Shown here: one piece after another, positions 1 through 8,352 of the stretch
Numbering within the stretch: position 1 is the stretch's first letter
How the letters are laid out: each line of letters begins with the position of its first letter
Assembly (NCBI RefSeq): GCF_013337185.1
Contig: NZ_SWDE01000001.1
Span: 558,001 to 622,000, forward strand
Source of the DNA: Serratia proteamaculans
GTDB taxonomy: Bacteria > Pseudomonadota > Gammaproteobacteria > Enterobacterales > Enterobacteriaceae
DNA length: 64,000 bases
Direction: 5' to 3'
The notes under the pieces: generated by a model
The model's database searches: none
The model's input: only the letters and a program-made list of their open reading frames with translations
What the model was told of the DNA's origin: nothing
Made by a program: the position numbers and the translations under genes

Positions 1-212
1 ACCTGCTCAGGCAGCGTGATATCGGCCGTCTCCACCTCAAGGCTGTCAGGGTATTTTCCTGCCAGACGATAAAGCGGCTCTTTAGATGACTCGCGGCCGG
101 TGGCGACCACTTTATCGCCACGTTTCAGCAGTTCTTCTGCCATCGCAAAGCCCAGCCCCCGGGATGCGCCGATCAGCAGAACGGTCTTTGATGATAAATG
201 AGGTGTTGGCAT
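1..212 (-). CDS. SDR family oxidoreductase, N-terminal fragment (runs off window)
   Basis: Read on the minus strand, an ATG at 212-210 opens a frame that stays open to the window edge (about 70 residues). It begins MPTPHLSSKTVLLIGASRG and so shows the Rossmann nucleotide-binding start of short-chain dehydrogenases (beta strand, then GASRGLG, then a helix), followed by a second strand ending in TGR, typical of NADP-preferring members. The rest lies outside the window, so the substrate cannot be named. It is divergent from the LysR gene starting about 130 bp away, the usual arrangement of a LysR regulator and its target. Confidence 0.8.
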   Translation of the reverse strand, partial: MPTPHLSSKTVLLIGASRGLGFAMAEELLKRGDKVVATGRESSKEPLYRLAGKYPDSLEVETADITLPEQ

Positions 213-349
213 GGATCATTTCCTTAGCATTTCAGTTGTTTTGTGATGCAGAAAATATAACTATGCAGAATAGATTGCGGAAGACGCAGCATTTGCACTT
301 ATAACATGCACCCAACGCCTGCCTTCATTGATAGTTCAGGATGCCCGAT

Positions 350-1282
350 ATGACAGACCCCGATCTCAATTTACTGATTGCTCTCGATGCCCTGCTTACC
401 CTGGGCAGCGTGGCGGGTGCTGCCCGCAGGCTTAAGCTAAGTGCTTCTGCGATGAGCCGCACGCTTAGCCGCCTGCGAGCGGTCACTGGCGATCCTTTAT
501 TGGTGCGTGCCGGCCGCAAGATGGTGTTGACACCCTATGCCGAAGAGATTCGCGAGCGAACGCAAAACGTGGTGTTCGAAGCCCGTGCGGTACTTCGCCC
601 TGCGGTATCAGATCTGAGTTTATCCAGCCTGGAGAGAACCTTTACCCTGCGCGCCAACGAAGGTTTTGTCGAGGCCTTTGGTGCCGTGCTGATCGCAGCG
701 GCGGCACAGGAAGCCCCTTCGGTACGCCTGTGTTTTGCCCCCAAGCCAGAGAAAAGCTCCACCCATTTGCGCGAAGGTCTGGTCGATCTTGAGATTGGCG
801 TGCTGGGGGTAATGGGGCCGGAGATTCGTTTGCAGGCCCTGTTCCGTGACCGATTTGTCGCGGTAGTCCGCAAAGGTCATCCGTTTGAACAACAGACCGA
901 GATTACGGCCCAACAGTATGCCGCCTGTGGTCATGTGGTGGCCTCACGCCGTGGACTATTAACCGGGCCGGTAGACCAGGCGCTGGCCGAATTGGGACTG
1001 GAGCGCAAGATTGCCGCCGTGGTGCCGAGCTTCCCCGCCGCGCTGGCGGTGGCGCAGGCCTCTGATTTGGTGGCATTGGTCCCGGCCTCCTTTTTGATCA
1101 ACCACCCCGTAGGCAATGACGATGCTTCCACACTTTATGCTTTTGAACTGCCGGTAAAAACGCAGGGCATTACCGTTTCGCAAATGTGGCATCCACGCTT
1201 GGAAGCCGATGCGGCTCATCGCTGGCTGCGACAGTTAGTTTTGCGGGTGGTTAAACAGCGCTTTGAAATTCGGAAGTTTTAA
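350..1282 (+). CDS. LysR-family transcriptional regulator
   Basis: About 310 residues, the usual LysR length. The N-terminal winged helix-turn-helix is clear: LDALLTLGSVAGAARRL, then SASAMSRTLSRLR, then GDPLLVRAGR. The remainder is the LysR substrate-binding fold. The start is placed at 350 because AGGA at 338-341 sits 8 bases upstream; an in-frame ATG at 341 has no spacing for a ribosome site. It is divergent from the SDR fragment at 1-212, so it probably controls that gene. The effector is unknown. Confidence 0.85.
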   Translation: MTDPDLNLLIALDALLTLGSVAGAARRLKLSASAMSRTLSRLRAVTGDPLLVRAGRKMVLTPYAEEIRERTQNVVFEARAVLRPAVSDLSLSSLERTFTLRANEGFVEAFGAVLIAAAAQEAPSVRLCFAPKPEKSSTHLREGLVDLEIGVLGVMGPEIRLQALFRDRFVAVVRKGHPFEQQTEITAQQYAACGHVVASRRGLLTGPVDQALAELGLERKIAAVVPSFPAALAVAQASDLVALVPASFLINHPVGNDDASTLYAFELPVKTQGITVSQMWHPRLEADAAHRWLRQLVLRVVKQRFEIRKF

Positions 1283-1620
1283 GGATTCGATGTCGGGCGC
1301 ATTCATTAATGCCGGAGGGAACGTTGAGCCGATTGGCTAACCATGTGAAATGGGAAAATGCTTATTAAACTCACCCCAAGATTTTTCACCTTTAGCTTTA
1401 AAGGGGTCTTAATCGGGTTAGCGTCCACTATGCAGTGCAGGTAAAACGATGACGCCCAATCAATCGAAACACTGCAAAGTGGAAGGCGAATATTAACGTA
1501 CTGAATTAAAATCTCTAACCTTATGTAACTAAAGAAACCGAAAAGGTGACAATTGATTCACTCGGAATAACAGCCACTCAAAATATAAGCGCAAAATAGA
1601 CTATTCCCTGCGCATAAAAG
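1283..1620. other. Intergenic stretch, nothing recognised
   Basis: About 340 bases between the 3' end of the LysR gene and the 3' end of the minus-strand hydrolase. I see no good ORF, no strong hairpin with a T-run, and no repeat. Confidence 0.5.
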
Positions 1621-3162
1621 TTAGCAACCCTTATTATCCCTGGCCACATCAGGGTTTAATAGGTAATCAACAACTTCATCATCCACACATTGATTAACGT
1701 CGTAAAGCGCAATGGTATGCCCATCCCCTTTTACCGTAATCAATGGGCTATTAAAATACTTTGCCATCTTTGCCGCCCCAGCGTATGGCGTGGCAGGGTC
1801 ATAAAGCTGTTCAACAAATAATAAGGGAGGCAGTTCAGGAGAAACGACCGGAACATGGGGATGCAGCTTCCCTTTGAACGGCCAGAAGTCGCAAGTATTA
1901 CGCGGAGACTCGGTCTTGGCGGGATAATTACTGAACCCCGAAGCTTCCACTTGCCTCTGCGCCAGTAGCCGGCTCTGGTGAATATCAGCGTCTGGATTAG
2001 CCGAGTCTGCACAGGCGATCACCAGTAAGTTATCAGCCTCTTGCTCGGCCTGACTTTTGGTATCCGAGCCATCCTTATGATAAGCCAGTGGGCCTGGCTG
2101 TACCCTGTTTTGCGCCCTTGGCCTATAGTTTTGATCTGGAGCCGCTTCACCCTCTTCAGTTTTTTCCAATTTTGCCAGCGTTGGGTAATCGAAGTTATCG
2201 CTATCTATTGAGCGCAACAGTTTCGCCAATGCTGGCCAATCCTCTGATGAATACAGTGTATTGGTCGTGGCCAAAATAATATCGCCTGATCCTATTTCTT
2301 CATCGTTATTATCGGTCAGCCCCAGAGCATCCACTTTTTTAAGCAGTTGGTGATAGATCGCAGTAGCATTCTTTTTATTTAACTGACAGACCTGCTCCTT
2401 TTCGCAGTAGCCGGCAAATCTTTCGAACGACTGCTGAAAGGACAGCGCCTGTTTATAATCACTGGTGACGCCGTCTTCCGTTATGTCCACCACGCCGTCC
2501 AATACCATGGCTCTGACTTTATTGGGGAATCGTTCGGCATAAATTTGCGCTACCTGGGTGCCGTAGGAATAACCAATAACATTTAATTTGTCGCCCCCCA
2601 AAGCGTTTCGCAGTACCTCAAGATCATTGACCGCCTCATCGGTACCTATATGTTTCAGCACCTTAAGTCCGGTATTAATAGTGCAGCCCTGTACCCAGTC
2701 CGCATTTTGCTTTTCAGCAGTGTCCCTATCAACGTCTACATCCGACTCGGGTGACGGACAAAGTATCCCGGGTCTGGACTGCCCGACACCTCGTGGGTCA
2801 TAGCCAATAATATCGAAGTTTTCGTTTACTGTTTCTGCTACCAGGGAAACCCGTATCCCTGGCAAGCCAGGGCCGCCGGCAACGTTCACCAGACTACCCT
2901 GTTTTTCACCGGTGGCCGGTAAACGCGTTACCGCCAATCTGACGGTTTCACGAGTATTATCATCGTCATAAGACAATGGTGCTTCAAGATAACCACATTG
3001 CAGACGATCGGGGATCTCTTCCTGACCAAACCATTGACCAAATTGGCCGTTATCACAGGATTGCCAATCTATCGCCTTAACCGGAACGGATGCCAGACTG
3101 GTGGCCAAAGCTGCATAGGGAGAGAAAATAATGGCTATAAAAGCGACTTTCAAAAAACTCAC
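1621..3162 (-). CDS. Secreted alpha/beta hydrolase, TAP/SlpD-like aminopeptidase family
   Basis: 513 residues. A signal peptide is visible (MSFLKVAFIAIIFSPYAAL, then ATS), so export is likely. The core is an alpha/beta hydrolase: oxyanion-region motif NVAGGPGLPG near residue 93, the nucleophile elbow GYSYGTQ near residue 197 (GxSxG), a C-terminal acidic residue in YDPATP, and the catalytic His in GDGHT. The C-terminal Cys-rich end (NQCVDDE...NKGC) matches the TAP-like C-terminal domain of Streptomyces tripeptidyl aminopeptidases. The likely activity is release of N-terminal amino acids or peptides, but related proteins can be esterases. It is monocistronic and transcribed away from the PQQ dehydrogenase. 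Confidence 0.75.
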   Translation of the reverse strand: MSFLKVAFIAIIFSPYAALATSLASVPVKAIDWQSCDNGQFGQWFGQEEIPDRLQCGYLEAPLSYDDDNTRETVRLAVTRLPATGEKQGSLVNVAGGPGLPGIRVSLVAETVNENFDIIGYDPRGVGQSRPGILCPSPESDVDVDRDTAEKQNADWVQGCTINTGLKVLKHIGTDEAVNDLEVLRNALGGDKLNVIGYSYGTQVAQIYAERFPNKVRAMVLDGVVDITEDGVTSDYKQALSFQQSFERFAGYCEKEQVCQLNKKNATAIYHQLLKKVDALGLTDNNDEEIGSGDIILATTNTLYSSEDWPALAKLLRSIDSDNFDYPTLAKLEKTEEGEAAPDQNYRPRAQNRVQPGPLAYHKDGSDTKSQAEQEADNLLVIACADSANPDADIHQSRLLAQRQVEASGFSNYPAKTESPRNTCDFWPFKGKLHPHVPVVSPELPPLLFVEQLYDPATPYAGAAKMAKYFNSPLITVKGDGHTIALYDVNQCVDDEVVDYLLNPDVARDNKGC

Positions 3163-3336
3163 GGTAAACCCTCAGCTTAAAAAACACGATTGCCTAACTC
3201 CAGGCTCCTTATTATGTCGGTGAACATTCAAGATTTGGTCAACAGATTCGTTTTATGCCAGCTCATACCATGGATGCCGTCAACTCGTCTTAACGAGACT
3301 CCAGACTAACAATTACCGCCAAAAAGCAACATATCC

Positions 3337-3366
3337 TTAACTTGCTAACGAATCAAATGGTACAAT
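3337..3366 (+). promoter_or_regulatory. Candidate sigma-70 promoter for the PQQ dehydrogenase
   Basis: TTAACT (3337-3342) and TACAAT (3361-3366) are separated by 18 bp, in the 319-bp gap between the divergent hydrolase and dehydrogenase genes. The match is moderate (4/6 and 5/6). The rest of the gap holds no other clear element except the small ORF at 3424. Confidence 0.35.
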
Positions 3367-3423
3367 ATGATTATTCCGTCGTTTGATCCTCGCTTTGCAA
3401 CTCCGTTTTGATCGGGAGGACGC

Positions 3424-3489
3424 ATGATCGTGGTCATCGAGGTAAACATGAAGAAAAACATTATCTTGGAGTCTGTCAGCCATGCCTGA
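3424..3489 (+). CDS. Small upstream ORF overlapping the dehydrogenase start (putative leader peptide)
   Basis: A 21-codon frame (MIVVIEVNMKKNIILESVSHA) preceded by a strong GGGAGG at 3415-3420. Its stop (3487-3489) lies just past the ATG of the large dehydrogenase at 3482, in a different frame. The dehydrogenase has its own weaker GGAG about 11 bases upstream. This geometry suggests translational coupling. I do not recognise the peptide, and it may be a chance ORF with a good ribosome site. Confidence 0.4.
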   Translation: MIVVIEVNMKKNIILESVSHA

Positions 3490-5917
3490 ATCAACTACCC
3501 GTCCGGGTATAAAACTTAAACTATGGTGTTGTTTATTGGGGATAATCCTTACCGCAGTCGGCTTATTCTTTGCCATTGCCGGTGGCAAACTGGTCTCGTT
3601 GGGGGGCAGCAGCTACTTCCTGATTGCCGGTATCGTCACCCTGCTTTGTGCGGTGCAATTCTTCCGCCGTAAATCTTCAGCGGTGCTGTTGTTCCTGCTG
3701 GTGTTTATCGGCACGCTGATTTGGTCGGTGTACGATGCCGGTTTCGATTTCTGGCCACTGGTTTCACGGTTAATGGTCCCTGCCGGTTTGATGCTGCTGG
3801 CCTTGCTTGGCTGGCCGACACTGCGTAAATCGGAAGGCAAGGCACCACTGGCGAAGCTGTCCTACCTGCTCAGCGCGGTACTGGCGGTGGGCATGGTTGG
3901 CACCTTTGTGCAGATGTTCCAACCACACCCTACCGTCGCTTTCAGCGGAAAACCCTTGCCGTTGATCCCGGTGGATAAAGCCAAACAGCAAAAAGACTGG
4001 GACAACTACGGCAACACCCCAGGCGGCAGCCGCTTCGTGGCGCTGGACCAAATTACCCGCGACAATGTGAAAGAACTGAAAGTCGCCTGGACCTTCCACA
4101 CTGGCGATACTCCGCTAAGCCCGGATGGCAACGGTGCAGAAGATCAACAAACGCCGCTGCAAATTGGTAACCGCGTCTTCCTGTGTACGCCACATAACAA
4201 TGTCATCGCCGTCGATGCCGACAGCGGTAAAGAGATTTGGAAGCGTGAGATCAACGCGAAATCTCAGGTCTGGAACCGTTGTCGCGGCCTGGCCTACTTT
4301 GATGTCACCAAGCCAATACCGGCACCGACGGTGCCGGGTTCAACCCCTGCCATACCCGCTGCTTTGGCGGCCGGTGACAGTTGCCAGCGCCGTATTCTGA
4401 TGAACACCATCGATGCACGCCTGGTGGCGATCAACGCCGATAACGGTGAATTCTGCCAGAACTTTGGCAACCAGGGCGTGGTCGATCTGAAAGCCGGTCT
4501 GGGTGACGCGTCAGATCCCAAATACCAACTGACCTCTGCCCCTACGCTGGCCGGTACCACCATCGTGGTCGGCGGCCGCGTAGCCGACAACGTGCAAACC
4601 GATATGCCTGGCGGCGTACTGCGTGGTTTCGACGTGATCACCGGTGAAATGCGCTGGGCGTTCGATCCGGGCAATCAAGATCCGAATTCGGCCTTGAAAC
4701 CAGGGCAGACCTTCGTGCGCAGTACGCCGAACTCCTGGGCGCCGATGTCCTACGATCCGGCAATGAATACCGTGTTCCTGCCAATGGGCAGCTCTTCGGT
4801 TGACCTGTGGGGCGCTAACCGCAACGCACTGGATCACAAATACGGTGCCTCTATCCTGGCGCTGGACGCCACCACCGGTAAAGAAAAATGGGTTTATCAA
4901 ACCGTTCATAACGACCTGTGGGACTTCGATCTGCCCATGCAGCCGAGCCTGATCGATTTCCCAATGAAGGATGGCACCAGCAAACCGGCGCTGGTGATTG
5001 GTGCCAAAACCGGCCAGCTCTTCGTGTTGGATCGCCATACCGGTAAACCTTTGACCGAAGTTAAAGAGCTGCCGGTGAAAACCCGCACCATCCCTGGCGA
5101 GCAATACTCGGCCACTCAGCCGTTTTCTGTCGGCATGCCGCAGATTGGCAATCAGAAACTCACCGAATCCGACATGTGGGGGGCAACGCCGTTCGATCAA
5201 CTGATGTGTCGCATCAGCTTTAAATCGATGCGTTATGACGGGCTGTTCACCGCCCCAGACACCGATATCTCGCTCAGCTTCCCCGGTTCGCTGGGTGGCA
5301 TGAACTGGGGTGGTCTGTCGACCGATCCTAACAACCACTATATCTTTGCCAATGATATGCGTCTGGGCCTGTGGGTACAGATGATCCCGCAGAAAACCGA
5401 TGCAAATGCGCCAGCCAGCAACGGCGGTGAGTCGGTCAACGCCGGGATGGGTGCCGTGCCGCTGAAAGGAACCCCTTACGGCGTGAACAAGAACCGCTTT
5501 ATGTCACCGCTGGGCATTCCCTGCCAGAAACCGCCTTTCGGCACCCTGTCCGCTATCGATCTGAAAACGCAGAAGGTAGTGTGGCAAGTCCCGGCCGGTA
5601 CGGTGCAGGATACCGGGCCATTCGGCATCAAAATGCGCGCACCAATGCCGGTGGGCATGCCAACGCTGGGCGGCACGCTAGCCACTCAGGGCGGCCTGGT
5701 GTTCATCGCCGGCACTCAGGATTACTACCTGCGGGCATTTGACTCTTCCACCGGTGAAGAAGTCTGGAAAGCACGCTTGCCTGTCGGCAGCGGCGGCACG
5801 CCAATGAGCTACGTTTCACCGGTCACTGGTAAACAGTACATTGTGATCTCCGCCGGTGGCGCACGCCAGTCGCCAGATCGTGGTGACTACGTTATTGCCT
5901 ATGCGCTTGATAAATAA
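3482..5917 (+). CDS. Membrane-bound PQQ-dependent dehydrogenase (glucose/quinate/shikimate family)
   Basis: 811 residues, against 796 for E. coli Gcd. The N-terminal ~135 residues form about five membrane segments, the quinone-reducing anchor typical of this family. The rest is a periplasmic PQQ beta-propeller with repeated tryptophan-docking motifs (for example DSGKEIWKR, ATTGKEKWVY, STGEEVWKA). Conserved active-site stretches HNDLWDFDLP and GAKTGQLFVLDR correspond to the Asp and Lys catalytic regions of Gcd. It oxidises a sugar or cyclic polyol in the periplasm and passes electrons to ubiquinone. The segment matching E. coli CRGVSYHE reads CRGLAYFD, so the His linked to glucose specificity appears replaced; quinate/shikimate or another polyol is therefore possible. 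No pqq synthesis genes are in the window. Confidence 0.85.
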   Translation: MPESTTRPGIKLKLWCCLLGIILTAVGLFFAIAGGKLVSLGGSSYFLIAGIVTLLCAVQFFRRKSSAVLLFLLVFIGTLIWSVYDAGFDFWPLVSRLMVPAGLMLLALLGWPTLRKSEGKAPLAKLSYLLSAVLAVGMVGTFVQMFQPHPTVAFSGKPLPLIPVDKAKQQKDWDNYGNTPGGSRFVALDQITRDNVKELKVAWTFHTGDTPLSPDGNGAEDQQTPLQIGNRVFLCTPHNNVIAVDADSGKEIWKREINAKSQVWNRCRGLAYFDVTKPIPAPTVPGSTPAIPAALAAGDSCQRRILMNTIDARLVAINADNGEFCQNFGNQGVVDLKAGLGDASDPKYQLTSAPTLAGTTIVVGGRVADNVQTDMPGGVLRGFDVITGEMRWAFDPGNQDPNSALKPGQTFVRSTPNSWAPMSYDPAMNTVFLPMGSSSVDLWGANRNALDHKYGASILALDATTGKEKWVYQTVHNDLWDFDLPMQPSLIDFPMKDGTSKPALVIGAKTGQLFVLDRHTGKPLTEVKELPVKTRTIPGEQYSATQPFSVGMPQIGNQKLTESDMWGATPFDQLMCRISFKSMRYDGLFTAPDTDISLSFPGSLGGMNWGGLSTDPNNHYIFANDMRLGLWVQMIPQKTDANAPASNGGESVNAGMGAVPLKGTPYGVNKNRFMSPLGIPCQKPPFGTLSAIDLKTQKVVWQVPAGTVQDTGPFGIKMRAPMPVGMPTLGGTLATQGGLVFIAGTQDYYLRAFDSSTGEEVWKARLPVGSGGTPMSYVSPVTGKQYIVISAGGARQSPDRGDYVIAYALDK

Positions 5918-5943
5918 ATTCACCCATAAGCTATAATTACACC

Positions 5944-5972
5944 AGCCCCCGCTTAATCACGGGGGCTTTTTT
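5944..5972 (+). terminator. Rho-independent terminator of the PQQ dehydrogenase gene
   Basis: A perfect 8-bp stem (AGCCCCCG / CGGGGGCT) with an 8-nt loop, followed directly by six T residues, 27 bp after the stop codon. Confidence 0.9.
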
Positions 5973-6198
5973 ATATCTGCCGATATAACGGTTTAATAAT
6001 ATTTAACAGTGAAAACAGCGGGAGAAAATTGGATGAGTTAAAAAACATAAATACGAGAGTATTCCTAATGTGTTGCCCGGGATTATATCTCATCCTCTCT
6101 GGTGGTTTTTTATTGCACAGGCCAGGCTACATGATGATTTCCGCTGGCAAAAAATATTTTTGGCGTGAATGCCGAGCGGTTTTCAGAGGAAATGACAA

Positions 6199-8292
6199 AT
6201 GAGTGTTTTACCCGAGCGCAGTGATGACAATCATCCTGTTGATATGGCTAATGAAATATTTGACGGCTTGCCGAATCTCATTGGCGTAGGTAATAGCCTC
6301 GGGGGACATTTCAATAGGTTATGGTGTGAATATACCGGCCTTGCTTCATTTGATAACCAGGGCGCCTGCTGGTTGAAAGCCCTGCATCCGGATGACTACG
6401 CGCACATCGATTCGTTGTGGCAACGGTCGATAACCGCCATCACCTCGTTCATTTATCAGGCCCGTCTGCGCCATTACAGCGGTGAATATCGTTGGTTTTT
6501 ACTGTCGTTCGGCGTAAAAAAAGCCCCGGATTCCGCACAATTCCGTTGGTTTCTCAGCTGCACCGACATCCATCAGCAAATGCTGGAAAAACAAATCATT
6601 GCCGAGACGTTGGCGGCGCAAAAAAATATGCTTGATGCCAGCGTCGACTGTATCAAAGTGATTAATAATGACGGTTCATTACTGCATATGAACAAAGCGG
6701 GTAGCATCGCTTTGGGCGTAGATGTGAACCGGCAACAGTTTGGCATGCCCTGGTTGGGTTTGCTGCAGCCGGAAGTTCGCCAGCGAGGCCAAAAAGCGCT
6801 ACGCAAAGTTTTAAGCGGGAAAAATGCCAGATTCGCCGGCCTTAGCGCCACCCCGGATGGCAGATTGCAGCATTGGGATAATATCCTCACTCCGGTGATC
6901 GACAAGAACTCCCGGATACAAAATATATTGTGCGTTTCGCGCGATGTCACCTCTCAACGGATAGCTGAAAAACGCTTGCTGATCGCCAGTGAATATGACG
7001 AACTGACCGGTCTGCCCAACCGGCGGTTATTCAAGAAAAGATTAAAACAGGAAATGAAACGCTCGCTGGCCAATAATAAATCCCTTGGGCTGATTTTGCT
7101 GGATCTCGACCACTTTAAGCTGGTGAACGATACCCTGGGACACGATGCCGGCGATCATCTGTTGCGTGTATTGGCCCGGCGGCTCAAGGCTGATTTAAAC
7201 CCCAACTCATTTGTCTCCCGACTGGGTGGCGATGAGTTTGCGGTGGTGATCAGCGACGTAGAAAACGAGCAGGATATTTTCAAAATCGCCAATAACTTTC
7301 TGCTGCAGCTTGAAACACCGGTCACCCATGGCGGTAAAGCACTTCATTGTGGCATGAGTATTGGCGGAGCCCTCTACCCGCAGGATGCTCGCGACGCGTC
7401 AGAATTGATGAAATGTGCCGATACCGCCCTGTACGAACTCAAGGACGGCGGCCGTGGCGGCGTTTATATGTTTAATCCGCAGATGATGGATAAAGCCAGG
7501 GAACGTGCGACACAGCTTAATCACGCCCGTCAGATTGTGCGTAACAACCAGATCCGCCCCAGCTATCAGCCCAAGGTCAACCTGACAACCGGCACCCTCG
7601 TGGGCTTTGAGGCCCTGCTGCGCTGGTATTGCCCGCAAAACGGCATCCAGATGCCGGATAGCGTCTGCGAAGCGTTTAACGACTACGAATTGGCAACCAA
7701 AATTGGTGAAACCATACAGATGAAGGTGTTTGCCGATATCTCGGCCTGGCTTGCCTCTGGCGTAGAAGTTTTGCCCGTGTCGCTGAACGCTTCCCCTATC
7801 GAGTTTTTACGCGATAGCTACGCCGAAACATTCCTGCAGCGCTTGCAGATGTTTAACATCCCTCACCATCTGATTGAGCTGGAAGTGACCGAACACGCCT
7901 TCAATAAGCACGGTTCGAAATATGTGCTGCGGGCTTTGCAGATGCTCAAGGAAATGGGGATCCGAATTGCGCTCGATGATTTTGGTACCGGGCACTCTTC
8001 CTTAACCCACCTGATGAACTACCCACTGGACTGCATAAAACTCGATCGCGACTTTATCCGCCGCATGAACCACGAAGCAGCTATTTTGGGCATTGTGGAA
8101 AGCATGGGCATTCTGGGGAAAAAGTTGTCCATCGATATCATTGCCGAAGGGATTGAAACCGAACAGCAGCGGCAAACGCTGTGCAATTCCGGATATCATT
8201 TGGGCCAGGGTTTTCTGTTTAGCCAGGCCGTAGAGGCGCCCCACGCGCTCAGCATGTTGTTAAAGAGCCCTTCCTCCAAAATAACCGCTTGA
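6199..8292 (+). CDS. PAS-PAS-GGDEF-EAL cyclic-di-GMP signalling protein
   Basis: 697 residues, no membrane segments. Two PAS-like sensor regions (about 25-130 and 140-255; the first has the WLKALHPDD...GEYRWF signature) precede a GGDEF domain with an intact GGDEF at 343-347 (RLGGDEFAVV) and an EAL domain with E471-A-L-L-R-W. The EAL part also keeps ELEVTEH, the DDFGTGHSSL loop and IIAEGIET, so both diguanylate cyclase and phosphodiesterase sites look competent. Which activity dominates cannot be read from sequence. The stop codon overlaps the -35 element of the following copA promoter, so the two genes are regulated separately. The signal sensed by the PAS domains is unknown. Confidence 0.9.
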   Translation: MSVLPERSDDNHPVDMANEIFDGLPNLIGVGNSLGGHFNRLWCEYTGLASFDNQGACWLKALHPDDYAHIDSLWQRSITAITSFIYQARLRHYSGEYRWFLLSFGVKKAPDSAQFRWFLSCTDIHQQMLEKQIIAETLAAQKNMLDASVDCIKVINNDGSLLHMNKAGSIALGVDVNRQQFGMPWLGLLQPEVRQRGQKALRKVLSGKNARFAGLSATPDGRLQHWDNILTPVIDKNSRIQNILCVSRDVTSQRIAEKRLLIASEYDELTGLPNRRLFKKRLKQEMKRSLANNKSLGLILLDLDHFKLVNDTLGHDAGDHLLRVLARRLKADLNPNSFVSRLGGDEFAVVISDVENEQDIFKIANNFLLQLETPVTHGGKALHCGMSIGGALYPQDARDASELMKCADTALYELKDGGRGGVYMFNPQMMDKARERATQLNHARQIVRNNQIRPSYQPKVNLTTGTLVGFEALLRWYCPQNGIQMPDSVCEAFNDYELATKIGETIQMKVFADISAWLASGVEVLPVSLNASPIEFLRDSYAETFLQRLQMFNIPHHLIELEVTEHAFNKHGSKYVLRALQMLKEMGIRIALDDFGTGHSSLTHLMNYPLDCIKLDRDFIRRMNHEAAILGIVESMGILGKKLSIDIIAEGIETEQQRQTLCNSGYHLGQGFLFSQAVEAPHALSMLLKSPSSKITA

Positions 8293-8319
8293 CCTTCCCG
8301 TGGTGGGAAGCTTTAAGCT
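8289..8319 (+). promoter_or_regulatory. CueR-type copper-responsive promoter of copA
   Basis: TTGACC (8289-8294), a 19-bp spacer, then TAAGCT (8314-8319). The spacer holds the inverted repeat CTTCCC-GTGGT-GGGAAG. A long spacer with a CCTTCCC/GGGAAGG dyad is the hallmark of MerR-family CueR promoters, and the segment closely resembles E. coli PcopA. The -35 overlaps the TGA stop (8290-8292) of the GGDEF-EAL gene. No cueR is present in the window. Confidence 0.85.
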
Positions 8320-8352
8320 TTCCGCCAACAGACATCATAAAGGGATTGTTCA

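Noticed and set aside
4511-5338. Long open frame on the minus strand opposite the PQQ dehydrogenase
   Set aside because: It lies entirely within a gene with clear conserved motifs and arises from the GC-rich third-position pattern; no ribosome site or family motif.
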